The notes under the pieces are model-generated. The model searched no databases and was not told the origin of the DNA. It saw only the letters and a list, made by a program, of their open reading frames with translations. This document shows, piece by piece, positions 9,150 through 17,946 of a stretch of DNA of 64,000 nt. The first letter of the stretch is position 1. Every line of letters starts with the position of its first letter. The stretch spans positions 32,243 to 96,242 of the forward strand of contig NZ_SRLD01000021.1 of the NCBI RefSeq assembly GCF_004745955.1. The letters are read 5' to 3'. The translations under genes and the position numbers were made by a program. This stretch comes from Hymenobacter elongatus (lineage in GTDB: Bacteria > Bacteroidota > Bacteroidia > Cytophagales > Hymenobacteraceae).

Positions 9150-10112
9150 ATGCGTCATCGTTTGTCCCTTCTTGCCGTCGTGCTGCCCCTAGCGGGGGTG
9201 CTGGCAGCGTGCTCTTCCGAGTCGGAGTCCGGCCCCAATCCGTACTTGGATCTGGTCGGCACATCCCGCTACCTCAGCTCCAACCGGATTCTAACCACCC
9301 CCGGCGACACGCTCACCACCCGCCTCTACGCCGAGGCTGCCGACTCCCTGAACAGCCCACTGCGCCGCTTGCGCATCACGGTGACGTATGAGCCAAGCAA
9401 AAACCCCATCATCTACCCGGCCAACCTCTTCAACTACGACCCCGGCAGCGCCCGAAACGACCCCGAGTTCGTTTACCTGGACTCTATGCTGACTACCCGG
9501 CGCGCCCAGCAGGCGCTGGCCTTCCAGTTCACCTTCGGGGCACGCACTACCACTGGCCGGGAGGTCTGGAAGTTTGAGGCCGAAGACCAACAGCAGCGCG
9601 TGGCCAGCCGTAGCTACCGCCTCACGCTGCGCAATGCCGACTCGGCCTTGGTCTATCATCGGTACTCAGTGCGGCTACAGGCTCCGGGCACTGCTGCCAG
9701 CCGTAGCTTCCTGGCCTTGCTGCCGGGCCTGACATTGCCCGGCTTCACAATGCGCAATAACCCGGCGGCCCAACAGCTGGTCGATGTGGTGTACCTACCC
9801 ACGGCGGCCGGCGCGCCTTCCCTTTCCACTCCCGCCGATACGCGGCTCAAACTACCAGCCACCTGGACAAGGCGCGCTACCCAGCTACGACTCCTGAGCG
9901 ACACCGCCAGCTTTGCCGCGACTACCACCAGCCAGGGGTTTGAAGACGTGTTTTCCCGCGCGCAGGCACCAGTAACGAGTACGGGGGCACTAAGAAGAAA
10001 TCAGGTGGTGGCATTTCGCACCGCCGACCAGAAATATGGGCTGATTCTGGTGCAGGAAATCAAAACCACCCCTACGCCTACCCTGAACTTACAGGTTCGG
10101 ATTGCCAAATAG
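9150..10112 (+). CDS. Lipoprotein of unknown function
   Basis: A 320-residue protein with a lipoprotein signal (MRHRLSLLAVVLPLAGVLAAC, Cys21 as the lipidated residue) followed by a Ser/Glu-rich linker. The body contains alternating beta-rich stretches such as RRLRITVTYEPSKNPIIYP and WKFEAEDQQQRVASRSYRLTLRN, suggesting one or two immunoglobulin-like sandwich domains. No catalytic motif is visible. It stands alone between the divergent DPP-IV gene and a strong convergent terminator. Confidence 0.7.
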   Translation: MRHRLSLLAVVLPLAGVLAACSSESESGPNPYLDLVGTSRYLSSNRILTTPGDTLTTRLYAEAADSLNSPLRRLRITVTYEPSKNPIIYPANLFNYDPGSARNDPEFVYLDSMLTTRRAQQALAFQFTFGARTTTGREVWKFEAEDQQQRVASRSYRLTLRNADSALVYHRYSVRLQAPGTAASRSFLALLPGLTLPGFTMRNNPAAQQLVDVVYLPTAAGAPSLSTPADTRLKLPATWTRRATQLRLLSDTASFAATTTSQGFEDVFSRAQAPVTSTGALRRNQVVAFRTADQKYGLILVQEIKTTPTPTLNLQVRIAK

Positions 10113-10115
10113 CTG

Positions 10116-10175
10116 CCACTACCACAGCCACGGGCGACCCTGTCTTGACAAGGCCGCCCATGGCTGTGGTAGTGG
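10116..10175. terminator. Bidirectional hairpin terminator between convergent genes
   Basis: Arms 10116-10136 and 10155-10175 are 21 bases long with a single mismatch and an 18-base loop. They begin four bases after the lipoprotein stop and end seven bases before the stop of the leftward porin gene, so the hairpin can serve both. Confidence 0.75.
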
Positions 10176-10181
10176 GCTTTT

Positions 10182-11678
10182 CTAGAATGTCCAGCCCGCC
10201 GTTACGGTCGTCGTGTAGCGGTTGCCGTCTACGCTTACCACCGGCACATCCTGGGGGTTGTCGAGAGCGTAGGGGCTATAAAAGCGCTTGTTGGTGCCGT
10301 ATACGCCGGCTACATCCACAAAAAAGTTGTTCTGCCGAATGCCGGCCCCGGCCGTGAAATAGTTGCGGGTGCGGTCAAACGCGTTTTCCTTGTACGGGTC
10401 GCCGTAGCGGGCATAGCCGGCCCGCAGCCGGAAAACATCGAAGCGTAGCTCTCCACCCACCCGCACGTTCATGGTGGAGCGGTATAGCTGGCGCACATTG
10501 TCATTATCGGGGCCAAAGTCAAACGTATTGACGGCTGCCGGGTCACTGTTATCATTGCTAAGCCGGGCCTGGCCGTAGTCGACATACTCTACATCGCCAC
10601 TTACGAAACCATGCTTGCCAATAACCGCCGCTATGCCGCCCGAAGCCCGGAAAGGGGTAGTAAGCACGTAGCTAAACTCGCCAGGGTCAGTTGATGCGCT
10701 GGCCGAGGTATACGATTTGCCATCCACGACCACCGCGCGGTCAAAGGTTGTGTTCAGAGACGAGCCATAGGTTTCCGAAAAACCCATGTAGGTCGGGCTC
10801 TGAATAGCAGCCCCAATCCGCAGGATATCATTCGGCCGATAGATAGCCCCCACCCGGACGTTGAGCCCCGCTCCACGGGTTTCTAGCGTCTCCCGATACG
10901 TGAGCGTACCGAAGGCCGTCCCGGTTGTGTTCGGATCAGGCTGCGCGGGGTCAGCCGCCGTGAGAGTGCTGGTAGAGTTGAACGTTGTTGTCACGATGCC
11001 GATAGCGCCCCCTACATACAGCTGGTCGCGGTAGCTGGCACCGTAGCCGAAGTCGTACTGGGTCTGCGAGCCCGTCGTCAGCACCGTTTCTTGCTGCGAC
11101 AGCTCGCCCGTTTTGCTGAAGTCTGCTGGAATGTAGGTTCCCTTCGAGTCTCTTTCGGTGAGGTAGGTATCGTAAGCCAAGTCGTCAAGAGCCTCGCCCC
11201 GGTCTTCACTTAGCCGCTGCAGAATATCTTGGTTGATGGCCGGCTTGCCCCCGTAGCGGAAGCTTTGATTGAAGTCGTTGACACGAGTGAGGCCTATTGC
11301 AAATGTTCCACCGCGCCAGGGGGTAGGGTCGCTGTCGGGTCGGCGCTTGGCAAACGCGGCTCCCAGGCTACCGATGTGCAGGCTGTTGCGAACATCAGTG
11401 GTGGTAGTGCCAAAGGCCTTGCTTTCGGTGCTGCCCAAGCCCAAGCCGGGAGAGAAGCTGAACTCGGAGCGCTGGTACATACCCAAGCCGGCAGGGTTAG
11501 TTGACAGGCTACCCAAATCGCCCCCTACGGCTACGTTGGCACCACCACTCCCCAGCGTACGGGCCGTGCCGCCAAACTGGGTTTGCGAAAAGCGAAGAGC
11601 ATCTACTTGATATTGGGCAAAGCCGTAGCTGGCCTGACCCACGAAGGCCACGGCAAGCAAGTATTTCAGGTTTTTCAT
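10182..11678 (-). CDS. FadL/OmpP1-family outer-membrane transport protein
   Basis: This 498-residue beta-barrel is predicted to pass hydrophobic compounds across the outer membrane. The signal peptide MKNLKYLLAVAFVGQASYGFAQ is followed by the family hallmark of an N-terminal plug region: GGTARTLGSGGANVAVGGDLGSLSTNPAGL. The rest alternates amphipathic strands and ends in an aromatic residue (TTTVTAGWTF), as outer-membrane barrels do. The start is 59 bases after the stop of the Gly/Tyr-rich lipoprotein gene, so the two are probably co-transcribed. The pairing next to proS is a neighbourhood I associate with Bacteroidetes genomes. The substrate is unknown. Confidence 0.88.
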   Translation of the reverse strand: MKNLKYLLAVAFVGQASYGFAQYQVDALRFSQTQFGGTARTLGSGGANVAVGGDLGSLSTNPAGLGMYQRSEFSFSPGLGLGSTESKAFGTTTTDVRNSLHIGSLGAAFAKRRPDSDPTPWRGGTFAIGLTRVNDFNQSFRYGGKPAINQDILQRLSEDRGEALDDLAYDTYLTERDSKGTYIPADFSKTGELSQQETVLTTGSQTQYDFGYGASYRDQLYVGGAIGIVTTTFNSTSTLTAADPAQPDPNTTGTAFGTLTYRETLETRGAGLNVRVGAIYRPNDILRIGAAIQSPTYMGFSETYGSSLNTTFDRAVVVDGKSYTSASASTDPGEFSYVLTTPFRASGGIAAVIGKHGFVSGDVEYVDYGQARLSNDNSDPAAVNTFDFGPDNDNVRQLYRSTMNVRVGGELRFDVFRLRAGYARYGDPYKENAFDRTRNYFTAGAGIRQNNFFVDVAGVYGTNKRFYSPYALDNPQDVPVVSVDGNRYTTTVTAGWTF

Positions 11679-11737
11679 AGTAGGAAAGGCAGGTGACCGG
11701 CATGAAACCGGCCACGATAAAATTTCCGAAAAATAAA

Positions 11738-13075
11738 CTATTCGCCGCGGCCGCGACCACCACCGCTACGCCCGCCGCCCGAAGCGGGGGAAGAGCTGCG
11801 CGATGGCTCGGAGCTAGAGCGGCTCGGGGCCTCGTAGGAACGCTGCGGAGCCTCATACGTGCGCTGTGGCGCTTCCCGACGCTCTACCCGTTGCGCCGGC
11901 GCTGACCGCTGACGCCGTATTGGCTGCTCCACTGCCTGTTCGCTGGTATTTTGCTCAGAAGTCCGCTCGCCACTGGATGCTTCACGAACTCTGCCCCGAC
12001 GCGGCTCCGAATAAGTAGGCGCAGTAGCGGGCTGGCTGCCCGCATCGCCCGCGTTTTCTACCACGCGCCAGCGCCGGCCACCGGTTTCAGGCGTGCGCGG
12101 CTGTTCGCCGGCCTCGCGGCCTTCTGCCTGCCGCACCCGACCATCGGGAGTAGCAGCATCTCTTCTCAGTACCTGCTCGCTACGGCCCGTGCGCACATCA
12201 GTGGCTGATCCACTGGTGGCGCTGGTGGCCTGCGGGCGGCTCCGGCCATTCCAGGCCGGAGTAGCGCCATTGGTAGCATCAATAGCTCTGATGTCACCGG
12301 TAGGAGCTGGTGTTCCACCTTCCCGTGTCCGGCTGCGACCCGAGCCTGCGGTACCGCCTTTGGTAGTAGCCTCCAGGCTACGGCTGCCCCGGGGGCCGTA
12401 CTGCACGTTGCGACGGGTGCCACCGCCACCGTAGTATCCAGAGCCATAGCCGTTGGACAATCCGTTGTGGTAGCCATCATAGTAGCCCGAGCGGTAGCCA
12501 CCGTAGCCGCCGCCATACCCGTAGCCAAATCCACCATAGCCATAGCGCCACGGATTGTAGTAAGGGCGGCCAAAACCAATGTTGATAACCAGCGCTGAGC
12601 CACCGTAGTAGGGGCCATAAAACGGGTCATAAAAACCTGGGCCCCAATTGTTGTAGGGCGAATAGCCGCCACCGTAGTATGCATAAGGACTACCGCCATA
12701 CCAGAATGGGTCGGCGTAGATGAAGTCGTTATAGCCGTAGCCAAAACCCCGATATACCGGCTGATGGAAGCGGCGGATGCGGGCCGAGTACCCGTAATCA
12801 TCGTCGTAATACTCCGAGCCGCCACTCTGGGCCGAGGATTTGCTGGAGCTGGAAGTGGTGTAGTCGGGGTTGGTTTCGTCATCGGCCGCCGCGGGCTGCG
12901 GCTCCTGGCGCTGCACGGAGGCAGTAGCCGACGCTGGCGCGTTGTAGGTCGTGCGGTCTTTGGAGGAATAATACACCCCGTCGCTCTCCGTAGTGGTGAG
13001 AGCCGAGGTGCTTGCGCAGCCACCCAGCGCGAGCAGGGCCATGGCGGGCAAAACGGTGTTAAGGAGTGATTTCAT
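11738..13075 (-). CDS. Gly/Tyr-rich, low-complexity lipoprotein
   Basis: A 445-residue lipoprotein: the signal MKSLLNTVLPAMALLALGGC gives Cys20 as the anchor. Residues about 75-230 are extremely rich in Gly, Tyr and Asn (for example YGYGGFGYGYGGGYGGYRSG). Residues 230-445 are a disordered Arg/Ser/Glu/Pro tail with repeats such as RREAPQRTYEAPQRSYEAP. Such proteins occur widely in Bacteroidetes without known function. Aromatic/glycine repeats of this sort could self-associate at the cell surface, but that is inference. It is the upstream partner of the FadL-like porin. Confidence 0.7.
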   Translation of the reverse strand: MKSLLNTVLPAMALLALGGCASTSALTTTESDGVYYSSKDRTTYNAPASATASVQRQEPQPAAADDETNPDYTTSSSSKSSAQSGGSEYYDDDYGYSARIRRFHQPVYRGFGYGYNDFIYADPFWYGGSPYAYYGGGYSPYNNWGPGFYDPFYGPYYGGSALVINIGFGRPYYNPWRYGYGGFGYGYGGGYGGYRSGYYDGYHNGLSNGYGSGYYGGGGTRRNVQYGPRGSRSLEATTKGGTAGSGRSRTREGGTPAPTGDIRAIDATNGATPAWNGRSRPQATSATSGSATDVRTGRSEQVLRRDAATPDGRVRQAEGREAGEQPRTPETGGRRWRVVENAGDAGSQPATAPTYSEPRRGRVREASSGERTSEQNTSEQAVEQPIRRQRSAPAQRVERREAPQRTYEAPQRSYEAPSRSSSEPSRSSSPASGGGRSGGGRGRGE

Positions 13076-13268
13076 GGCTGCTGACGCTGAGAAGTAAACC
13101 TTGCAAGGAACAGAGGAGAGAAACCCCGTAATGGTTGCCTGACTTGTCAGACCAGTGAGGTTAGCTCCGGTTTAATAACGTAATTTGGCCCCGAAACGGT
13201 GCCACTACTGCAGGACAAATCTTGTACCAGTTTTGGGAACCTTTTGCCTTATCAAAGATACCCCGAAT

Positions 13269-14744
13269 ATGAGTAAAAGTTTGCCGAAGCGCAGTGAAGA
13301 CTATTCCCTGTGGTACAACGAGTTGGTGAAGCGGGCCGGGCTGGCCGAGAACTCCGCCGTGCGGGGCTGTATGGTCATCAAACCCTACGGCTACGCCATT
13401 TGGGAAAAGATGCAGCGCCAGCTGGACGACATGTTCAAACGGACGGGTCACCAGAACGCATACTTCCCGCTGTTCGTACCCAAAAGCCTGTTTGAAGCCG
13501 AGGAGAAAAATGCCGAAGGGTTTGCCAAGGAATGCGCCGTCGTAACCCACTACCGCCTCCAGAACGACCCCGACCGGCCCGGCAAGCTCCGCGTAGACCC
13601 CAACGCCAAGCTGGAGGAAGAGCTGATTGTGCGCCCAACATCGGAAGCTATTATCTGGAGCACTTACAAAGGCTGGATTCAAAGCTACCGCGACCTGCCG
13701 CTGCTGATTAACCAGTGGGCCAACGTGGTGCGCTGGGAAATGCGCACGCGCTTGTTTCTCCGCACTGCTGAATTCCTGTGGCAGGAAGGCCACACGGCGC
13801 ATGCTACTGCCGAGGAAGCGGTGGCCGAAACACGCCAGATGCTGGAAGTCTATGCCCAGTTTGCCGAAGAATGGATGGCGCTGCCCGTCGTGAAGGGAGT
13901 GAAAAGCGAGAATGAACGGTTTGCGGGTGCGCTCGATACTTACTGCATTGAGGGCTTGATGCAGGACGGCAAAGCGTTGCAGGCCGGCACCTCGCACTTT
14001 CTGGGGCAAAACTTCGCTAAGGCCTTCGACGTGCAGTTCACGAACAAGGAAGGGCAGCTGGAGCACGTATGGGGCACTTCCTGGGGCGTGAGCACCCGCC
14101 TGATGGGCGCGTTGGTTATGGCTCATTCCGACGACGAAGGCTTGGTGCTGCCGCCTAAGCTGGCTCCTATTCAGGTCGTTATCGTCCCGATTTACAAAGC
14201 CGGACAGCTGGAAGAGCTGAAAGAGCGCATCCGCCCCATGCAAATGGGGTTGCTGGAGCGTGGCATCAGCGTGAAGTTTGATGACCGGGACACCGAGCGC
14301 CCCGGCTACAAGTTTGCGGAGTGGGAGCTGAAAGGCGTACCGGTGCGTATTGCCGTGGGCATGCGCGACCTGGACAACGGCACCGTGGAAGTAGCCCGCC
14401 GCGACACCAAGGAGAAGATGAACCTGCCACTGGCCGACATCGTCAACAGTGTCGATCAGCTGCTTTCAGCTATTCAGGCCAACATTTACAACCGGGCCCT
14501 GAACTTCCGCGAAACCCACACGACCCGCGTAGATACCTACGAGGAGTTCAAGCAGGCCCTGGAAGGTGAAGGCGGCTTTGTGGTAGCGCACTGGGACGGC
14601 ACACCCGAAACTGAAGAGCGCATCAAAGAGGAAACCAAGGCTACCATTCGCTGCATTGCGCTGAACGAGCCCGACGAGGATGGCACCTGCATCCTGACGG
14701 GCCAGCCCAGCAAGCGGCGCGTATACTTCGCCCGCGCCTATTAA
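13269..14744 (+). CDS. proS: Prolyl-tRNA synthetase, archaeal/eukaryote-like type
   Basis: This 491-residue class II synthetase charges tRNA-Pro with proline in the cytoplasm. Motif 2 is seen around [20 protein letters not shown]. The PTSEAIIW segment and the [13 protein letters not shown] motif are typical of ProRS that lack the bacterial editing insertion. The C-terminal part ends in the short zinc-binding-like extension of this type, here finishing RRVYFARAY. The frame is open from 13185, but ATG 13269 ([20 protein letters not shown]) matches the usual start. A strong hairpin follows the stop. The gene is divergent from the lipoprotein at 13075. Confidence 0.95.
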   Translation: MSKSLPKRSEDYSLWYNELVKRAGLAENSAVRGCMVIKPYGYAIWEKMQRQLDDMFKRTGHQNAYFPLFVPKSLFEAEEKNAEGFAKECAVVTHYRLQNDPDRPGKLRVDPNAKLEEELIVRPTSEAIIWSTYKGWIQSYRDLPLLINQWANVVRWEMRTRLFLRTAEFLWQEGHTAHATAEEAVAETRQMLEVYAQFAEEWMALPVVKGVKSENERFAGALDTYCIEGLMQDGKALQAGTSHFLGQNFAKAFDVQFTNKEGQLEHVWGTSWGVSTRLMGALVMAHSDDEGLVLPPKLAPIQVVIVPIYKAGQLEELKERIRPMQMGLLERGISVKFDDRDTERPGYKFAEWELKGVPVRIAVGMRDLDNGTVEVARRDTKEKMNLPLADIVNSVDQLLSAIQANIYNRALNFRETHTTRVDTYEEFKQALEGEGGFVVAHWDGTPETEERIKEETKATIRCIALNEPDEDGTCILTGQPSKRRVYFARAY

Positions 14745-14765
14745 GGCGGGTTGCACTACCAGCAA

Positions 14766-14809
14766 CACGAAAAAGGGTCGATAACGCACGTTGTCGACCC
14801 TTTTTCGTG
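14766..14809. terminator. Bidirectional hairpin terminator after proS
   Basis: Arms 14766-14784 and 14791-14809 pair over 19 bases with one G-U wobble and a 6-base loop. A-run and T-run flanks inside the stem allow it to work for proS and for the convergent DinB-like gene. Confidence 0.8.
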
Positions 14810-14844
14810 CCATATGCGTGACCAGCCGCTGACCCTCATTCTCC

Positions 14845-15423
14845 TTAAACAACCAGCACCGGCGCGCTTAGCTGGTGTTGAGCAGCCTGAACCACTCGTA
14901 GCGCCTGCTGCACGTGGCGCTGCTCGTGGGCTACTACAAACTGTAGGGCCTCCCCCACCCGCAGCTTGAGCAGCCGAAAGAACTCGACACGCACGGCCTT
15001 CCGGTTCAGATTGGTGCCTGTGGCAGCAGTCAGCAGCGCCAGCAGGTGTTGCTGATGCCGCAAAAACTCGTGGAGGACCTCCGGGCCCAGCTGGCTGCCG
15101 GCAGGGTTCATGTGGTTGATAGTCTTGTGCTGCTTGCCGTTGTCGGGCCGCACGATATCGTACGACTTGCGCCCGAGCCAAGTGAAGCCGACTTCGTGCG
15201 GGTTGCAGCTCTGCTCCTGGCTGGGTAAAGCCTTGGCCAGCTCCTCGTTATAGTAGCGACTGTAGCGGTTCAGGTGCTCCAGGCATTCGAGTATGCTCCA
15301 GCTGGCAGTGGAAGTCTTGTAGTTCAGCCGGGCGGTATCCAGCGGGCGCAGCTGGGTATCGACGGTGGCATGTAGCTCTTGTACCTGGTCGGTGAGCTGG
15401 CGCAACAGGATGGTAGAAAGCAT
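14845..15423 (-). CDS. DinB-superfamily protein
   Basis: A 192-residue helical protein with the metal-site histidines of the DinB/YfiT four-helix bundle: one in LECLEHLNRYSRYYN near residue 50 and a pair in VVAHEQRHVQQAL near residue 165. Many DinB-like proteins are thiol-dependent S-transferases, but the substrate here cannot be named. It lies 73 bases downstream of the Crp/Fnr-type regulator in the same direction, so the regulator and this enzyme may form a two-gene operon. Confidence 0.75.
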   Translation of the reverse strand: MLSTILLRQLTDQVQELHATVDTQLRPLDTARLNYKTSTASWSILECLEHLNRYSRYYNEELAKALPSQEQSCNPHEVGFTWLGRKSYDIVRPDNGKQHKTINHMNPAGSQLGPEVLHEFLRHQQHLLALLTAATGTNLNRKAVRVEFFRLLKLRVGEALQFVVAHEQRHVQQALRVVQAAQHQLSAPVLVV

Positions 15424-15496
15424 GGCGAAGGCGTTAGGGTTGATTGCGTCAAAGGTCTGGAGCTGCTTGCTTGCAAACCTTGACCGGGATCAATAT

Positions 15497-16078
15497 TTAG
15501 CGTAAGCGGCTGAGCGTTTCGGGCGTCATGCGCAGGTAGGAGGCAATGTATTTTTTGGGAACCAGCTGAAAAATGTGCGGACTGCGGGCCAACAGCCGCG
15601 CCAGCCGCCGCTCGGGCTCGGGCAGCAGCAAGTCGATTTCGCGCTCGATGCGGCCCACCAGCACCCGCTCCAGCTCGGTGCGCCAAAAGCGCGCAAAGGC
15701 CGCGTTACGTTCCAGGAAATCAGTGAAGTCGGTGCGGGAAATAGCCACCAGCTCGCACTTTTTCAGCGCTTGCAGGCAGTAGTCCGACGGCCGGCTGTCG
15801 ACAAATGATGGAAATGAGCAGACCATAGTGTTGGCGTAGCCAAAGCCCACGCATATTTCCTCAGTCTGGCTCGGGTAATAGATACGCAGCACACCGCTCG
15901 TCACGAAATACAGGTGGCGCTCCACCTGCCCGGCCCGAATGAGAAAGTCGCCCCGCCGGAGCACCACGTGGCGGTTCCACAGGAGCAGAAACTCCCGGAT
16001 ATCGTCCTCGGCCAGGCCCGGCACCTGCCGTAGCAGCTCGGCCAGCATTGTCCTACCTTCGGAGCGTGTTTCAGCCAT
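15497..16078 (-). CDS. Crp/Fnr-family transcriptional regulator
   Basis: A 193-residue regulator. Residues about 25-120 form a cyclic-nucleotide-binding beta-roll (VVLRRGDFLIRAGQVERHLYFVTSGVLRIYY). A long helix follows, and a short winged-helix region ends in MTPETLSRLR, the recognition helix end typical of Bacteroidetes members. The ligand pocket lacks the RxS phosphate-binding pattern of E. coli CRP, so cAMP binding is doubtful. A second in-frame ATG at residue 11 is possible. It may act on itself and the downstream DinB-like gene. Confidence 0.82.
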   Translation of the reverse strand: MAETRSEGRTMLAELLRQVPGLAEDDIREFLLLWNRHVVLRRGDFLIRAGQVERHLYFVTSGVLRIYYPSQTEEICVGFGYANTMVCSFPSFVDSRPSDYCLQALKKCELVAISRTDFTDFLERNAAFARFWRTELERVLVGRIEREIDLLLPEPERRLARLLARSPHIFQLVPKKYIASYLRMTPETLSRLR

Positions 16079-16199
16079 ACGTTGCTACCTCTATACAAGC
16101 GAGTAGGAAAGCTTAAAAATAGCAACGCTGCTGCATATCGGTGCGCCCAGGCACACGGCTTTCTGTGTATCTTTAGCTTACTCCCAACCCACCCTACCT

Positions 16200-16667
16200 A
16201 TGGACTGGATTACCATTGCCCTGCTCCTGCTCTTTGGTCTGCTGTTTCTGGTGGCCGAAGTACTTTTTATTCCCGGCACTACTCTGGTGGGCCTGGTGGG
16301 CTTTGCCCTGTTGGCGGTCGGCATCTGGTTTGGCTATCGGGACTTGGGCAGCTCCGGCGGCCACGTCACGCTCGTTACGGCGGTGGTGCTGGCCAGCATC
16401 GTCATCTACATCGGGCTACGGCCCAAGAACCTGCACAAGTTTGCCCTCACCGACGTGAACAACACCAGCGTGCGGGATGTGCGCCGCTCCGATATCCTGC
16501 CTGGCTCCCATGGCCGGACGCTGTCGGCGCTGCGCCCGGCGGGTACGGCTTTGTTTGAGGACGACCGGCGGGAAGTTGTGACGCGGGGCGAGTTTCTGGC
16601 GGCCGGCACCGCCGTGCGCGTGCTGGGCATCGAGCAAAACCGCATTGTGGTAGAGCAGGTGGCCTAA
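16200..16667 (+). CDS. Short NfeD-like membrane protein
   Basis: 155 residues: three hydrophobic helices in residues 1-80 (starting MDWITIALLLLFGLLFLVAEVLFIPG), then a small OB-fold domain in residues 90-155 (GTALFEDDRREVVTRGEFLAAGTAVRVLGIEQNRIVVEQV). NfeD proteins work with flotillin-like proteins in membrane organisation, and the next gene is exactly such a protein, 69 bases downstream. The serine-protease domain found in long NfeD proteins is absent. The sequence TATCTTTA at 16167 may be its -7 box. Confidence 0.88.
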   Translation: MDWITIALLLLFGLLFLVAEVLFIPGTTLVGLVGFALLAVGIWFGYRDLGSSGGHVTLVTAVVLASIVIYIGLRPKNLHKFALTDVNNTSVRDVRRSDILPGSHGRTLSALRPAGTALFEDDRREVVTRGEFLAAGTAVRVLGIEQNRIVVEQVA

Positions 16668-16736
16668 CGATTGGGTCAGAGACAAGAAACCGCCCAAAAA
16701 CCCGTAACTCGGACCCCGATACCTAGCTTCATTCTA

Positions 16737-17738
16737 ATGGAAATACCTTTCGCTCCCATTATCATTGCGGCCGTCGCGCTGCTGGTGTTTTTGTACTTTT
16801 TCCCCATCAGCCTCTGGATCACGGCCATTTTCTCGGGCGTCCGGGTTAGCCTGATTCAGCTGGTGCTGATGCGCGTGCGCAAAGTATCGCCGACGCTCAT
16901 CGTCAACTCGCTGATTACGGCCACCAAAGCGGGCTTGCACATCACGAGCAATGAGCTGGAAACGCACTTTTTGGCCGGTGGCAACGTGCCCAATGTTATC
17001 AAAGCGCTGATTTCGGCCGATAAGGCCAACATCCCGCTCGACTTCAAGCAGGCCACGGCCATCGACTTAGCGGGCCGCAACGTGTTTGAGGCCGTCACTA
17101 CGTCCGTCAATCCGAAGGTGATAAACACGCCCAACGTGGCGGCCGTGTCGCAGGACGGCATTCAGCTCATCGTAATTGCCCGCGTCACGGTGCGGGCCAA
17201 CATTACCCAGCTCGTGGGCGGCGCGGGCGAGGAAACGATTCTGGCCCGCGTGGGCGAAGGCATCGTGACGAGCATCGGCTCATCGTTGTCGCACAAGGAG
17301 GTGCTCGAAAACCCGGATAAGATTTCCAAGCTCGTACTCAGCAAGGGCCTCGACGCGGGCACGGCCTTCGAAATCCTCTCCATCGACATTGCCGACATTG
17401 ATATCGGGGAAAATATCGGAGCCAAGCTTCAAATCGACCAAGCCACCGCCGACCTGAAAGTGGCCGAGGCCAAAGCCGAAGAGCGCCGCGCTATGGCTGT
17501 GGCCGTGGAGCAGGAAAACCGCGCCAAAACCCAAGAAGCCAAAGCCTTGGTAGTGCAAGCCGAAGCCGAAATCCCGAAAGCCATTGCCGAAGCCTTCCGC
17601 TCCGGCAACCTGGGCGTGATGGACTACTACAAGATGCGCAACGTGCAGGCTGACACCGATATGCGTGACTCCATTGCTAACCCCGGCGGCCAGAACAGCA
17701 GCACCAAACCCGGCCGCGACGAGTCGCGGCTGAGCTGA
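16737..17738 (+). CDS. floA: Flotillin-like protein FloA (UPF0365/YqfA)
   Basis: A 333-residue protein with an N-terminal membrane hairpin (residues 3-55: [23 protein letters not shown]) and an SPFH-type domain ([29 protein letters not shown]). A coiled-coil tail rich in Ala/Glu/Lys follows (residues 235-300, containing [20 protein letters not shown]). FloA assembles functional membrane microdomains. ATG 16737 is preferred over the open frame from 16671, which would put a charged tail ahead of the membrane anchor. It forms an operon with the NfeD-like gene, a conserved pairing. Confidence 0.92.
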   Translation: MEIPFAPIIIAAVALLVFLYFFPISLWITAIFSGVRVSLIQLVLMRVRKVSPTLIVNSLITATKAGLHITSNELETHFLAGGNVPNVIKALISADKANIPLDFKQATAIDLAGRNVFEAVTTSVNPKVINTPNVAAVSQDGIQLIVIARVTVRANITQLVGGAGEETILARVGEGIVTSIGSSLSHKEVLENPDKISKLVLSKGLDAGTAFEILSIDIADIDIGENIGAKLQIDQATADLKVAEAKAEERRAMAVAVEQENRAKTQEAKALVVQAEAEIPKAIAEAFRSGNLGVMDYYKMRNVQADTDMRDSIANPGGQNSSTKPGRDESRLS

Positions 17739-17778
17739 TTTTTTCTAGTTCTTCGCGCACCTCGCGCTCTTGCAACAA

Positions 17779-17848
17779 TGAAGCAGTTGTTTAGGAAGCA
17801 ATCAGCACATCATGCTGATTGCTTTTGGCGACTTCCTAAACAGCTTCA
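17779..17848. repeat. Nested double hairpin downstream of floA
   Basis: An outer pair (TGAAGC...GTTTAGGAAG at 17779-17798 against CTTCCTAAAC..GCTTCA at 17832-17848) encloses a second perfect pair, AAGCAATCAGCA (17796-17807) against TGCTGATTGCTT (17813-17824). It is separate from the terminator that follows at 17852. Confidence 0.6.
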
Positions 17849-17851
17849 ATG

Positions 17852-17888
17852 AAAAGCCCCACTGCCTAAGCTAGGCGGTGGGGCTTTT
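17852..17888. terminator. Bidirectional terminator between floA and the OmpA-family gene
   Basis: Arms 17852-17868 and 17872-17888 (AAAAGCCCCACTGCCTA and its complement with one wobble) form a 17-bp stem with A/T ends. This suits both the rightward floA and the leftward gene ending at 17947. Confidence 0.8.
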
Positions 17889-17946
17889 CGTTACTATACA
17901 GTGTAGCATGTCAAGGATGTGCATTGCCAGCGCACCGAAACCATAC

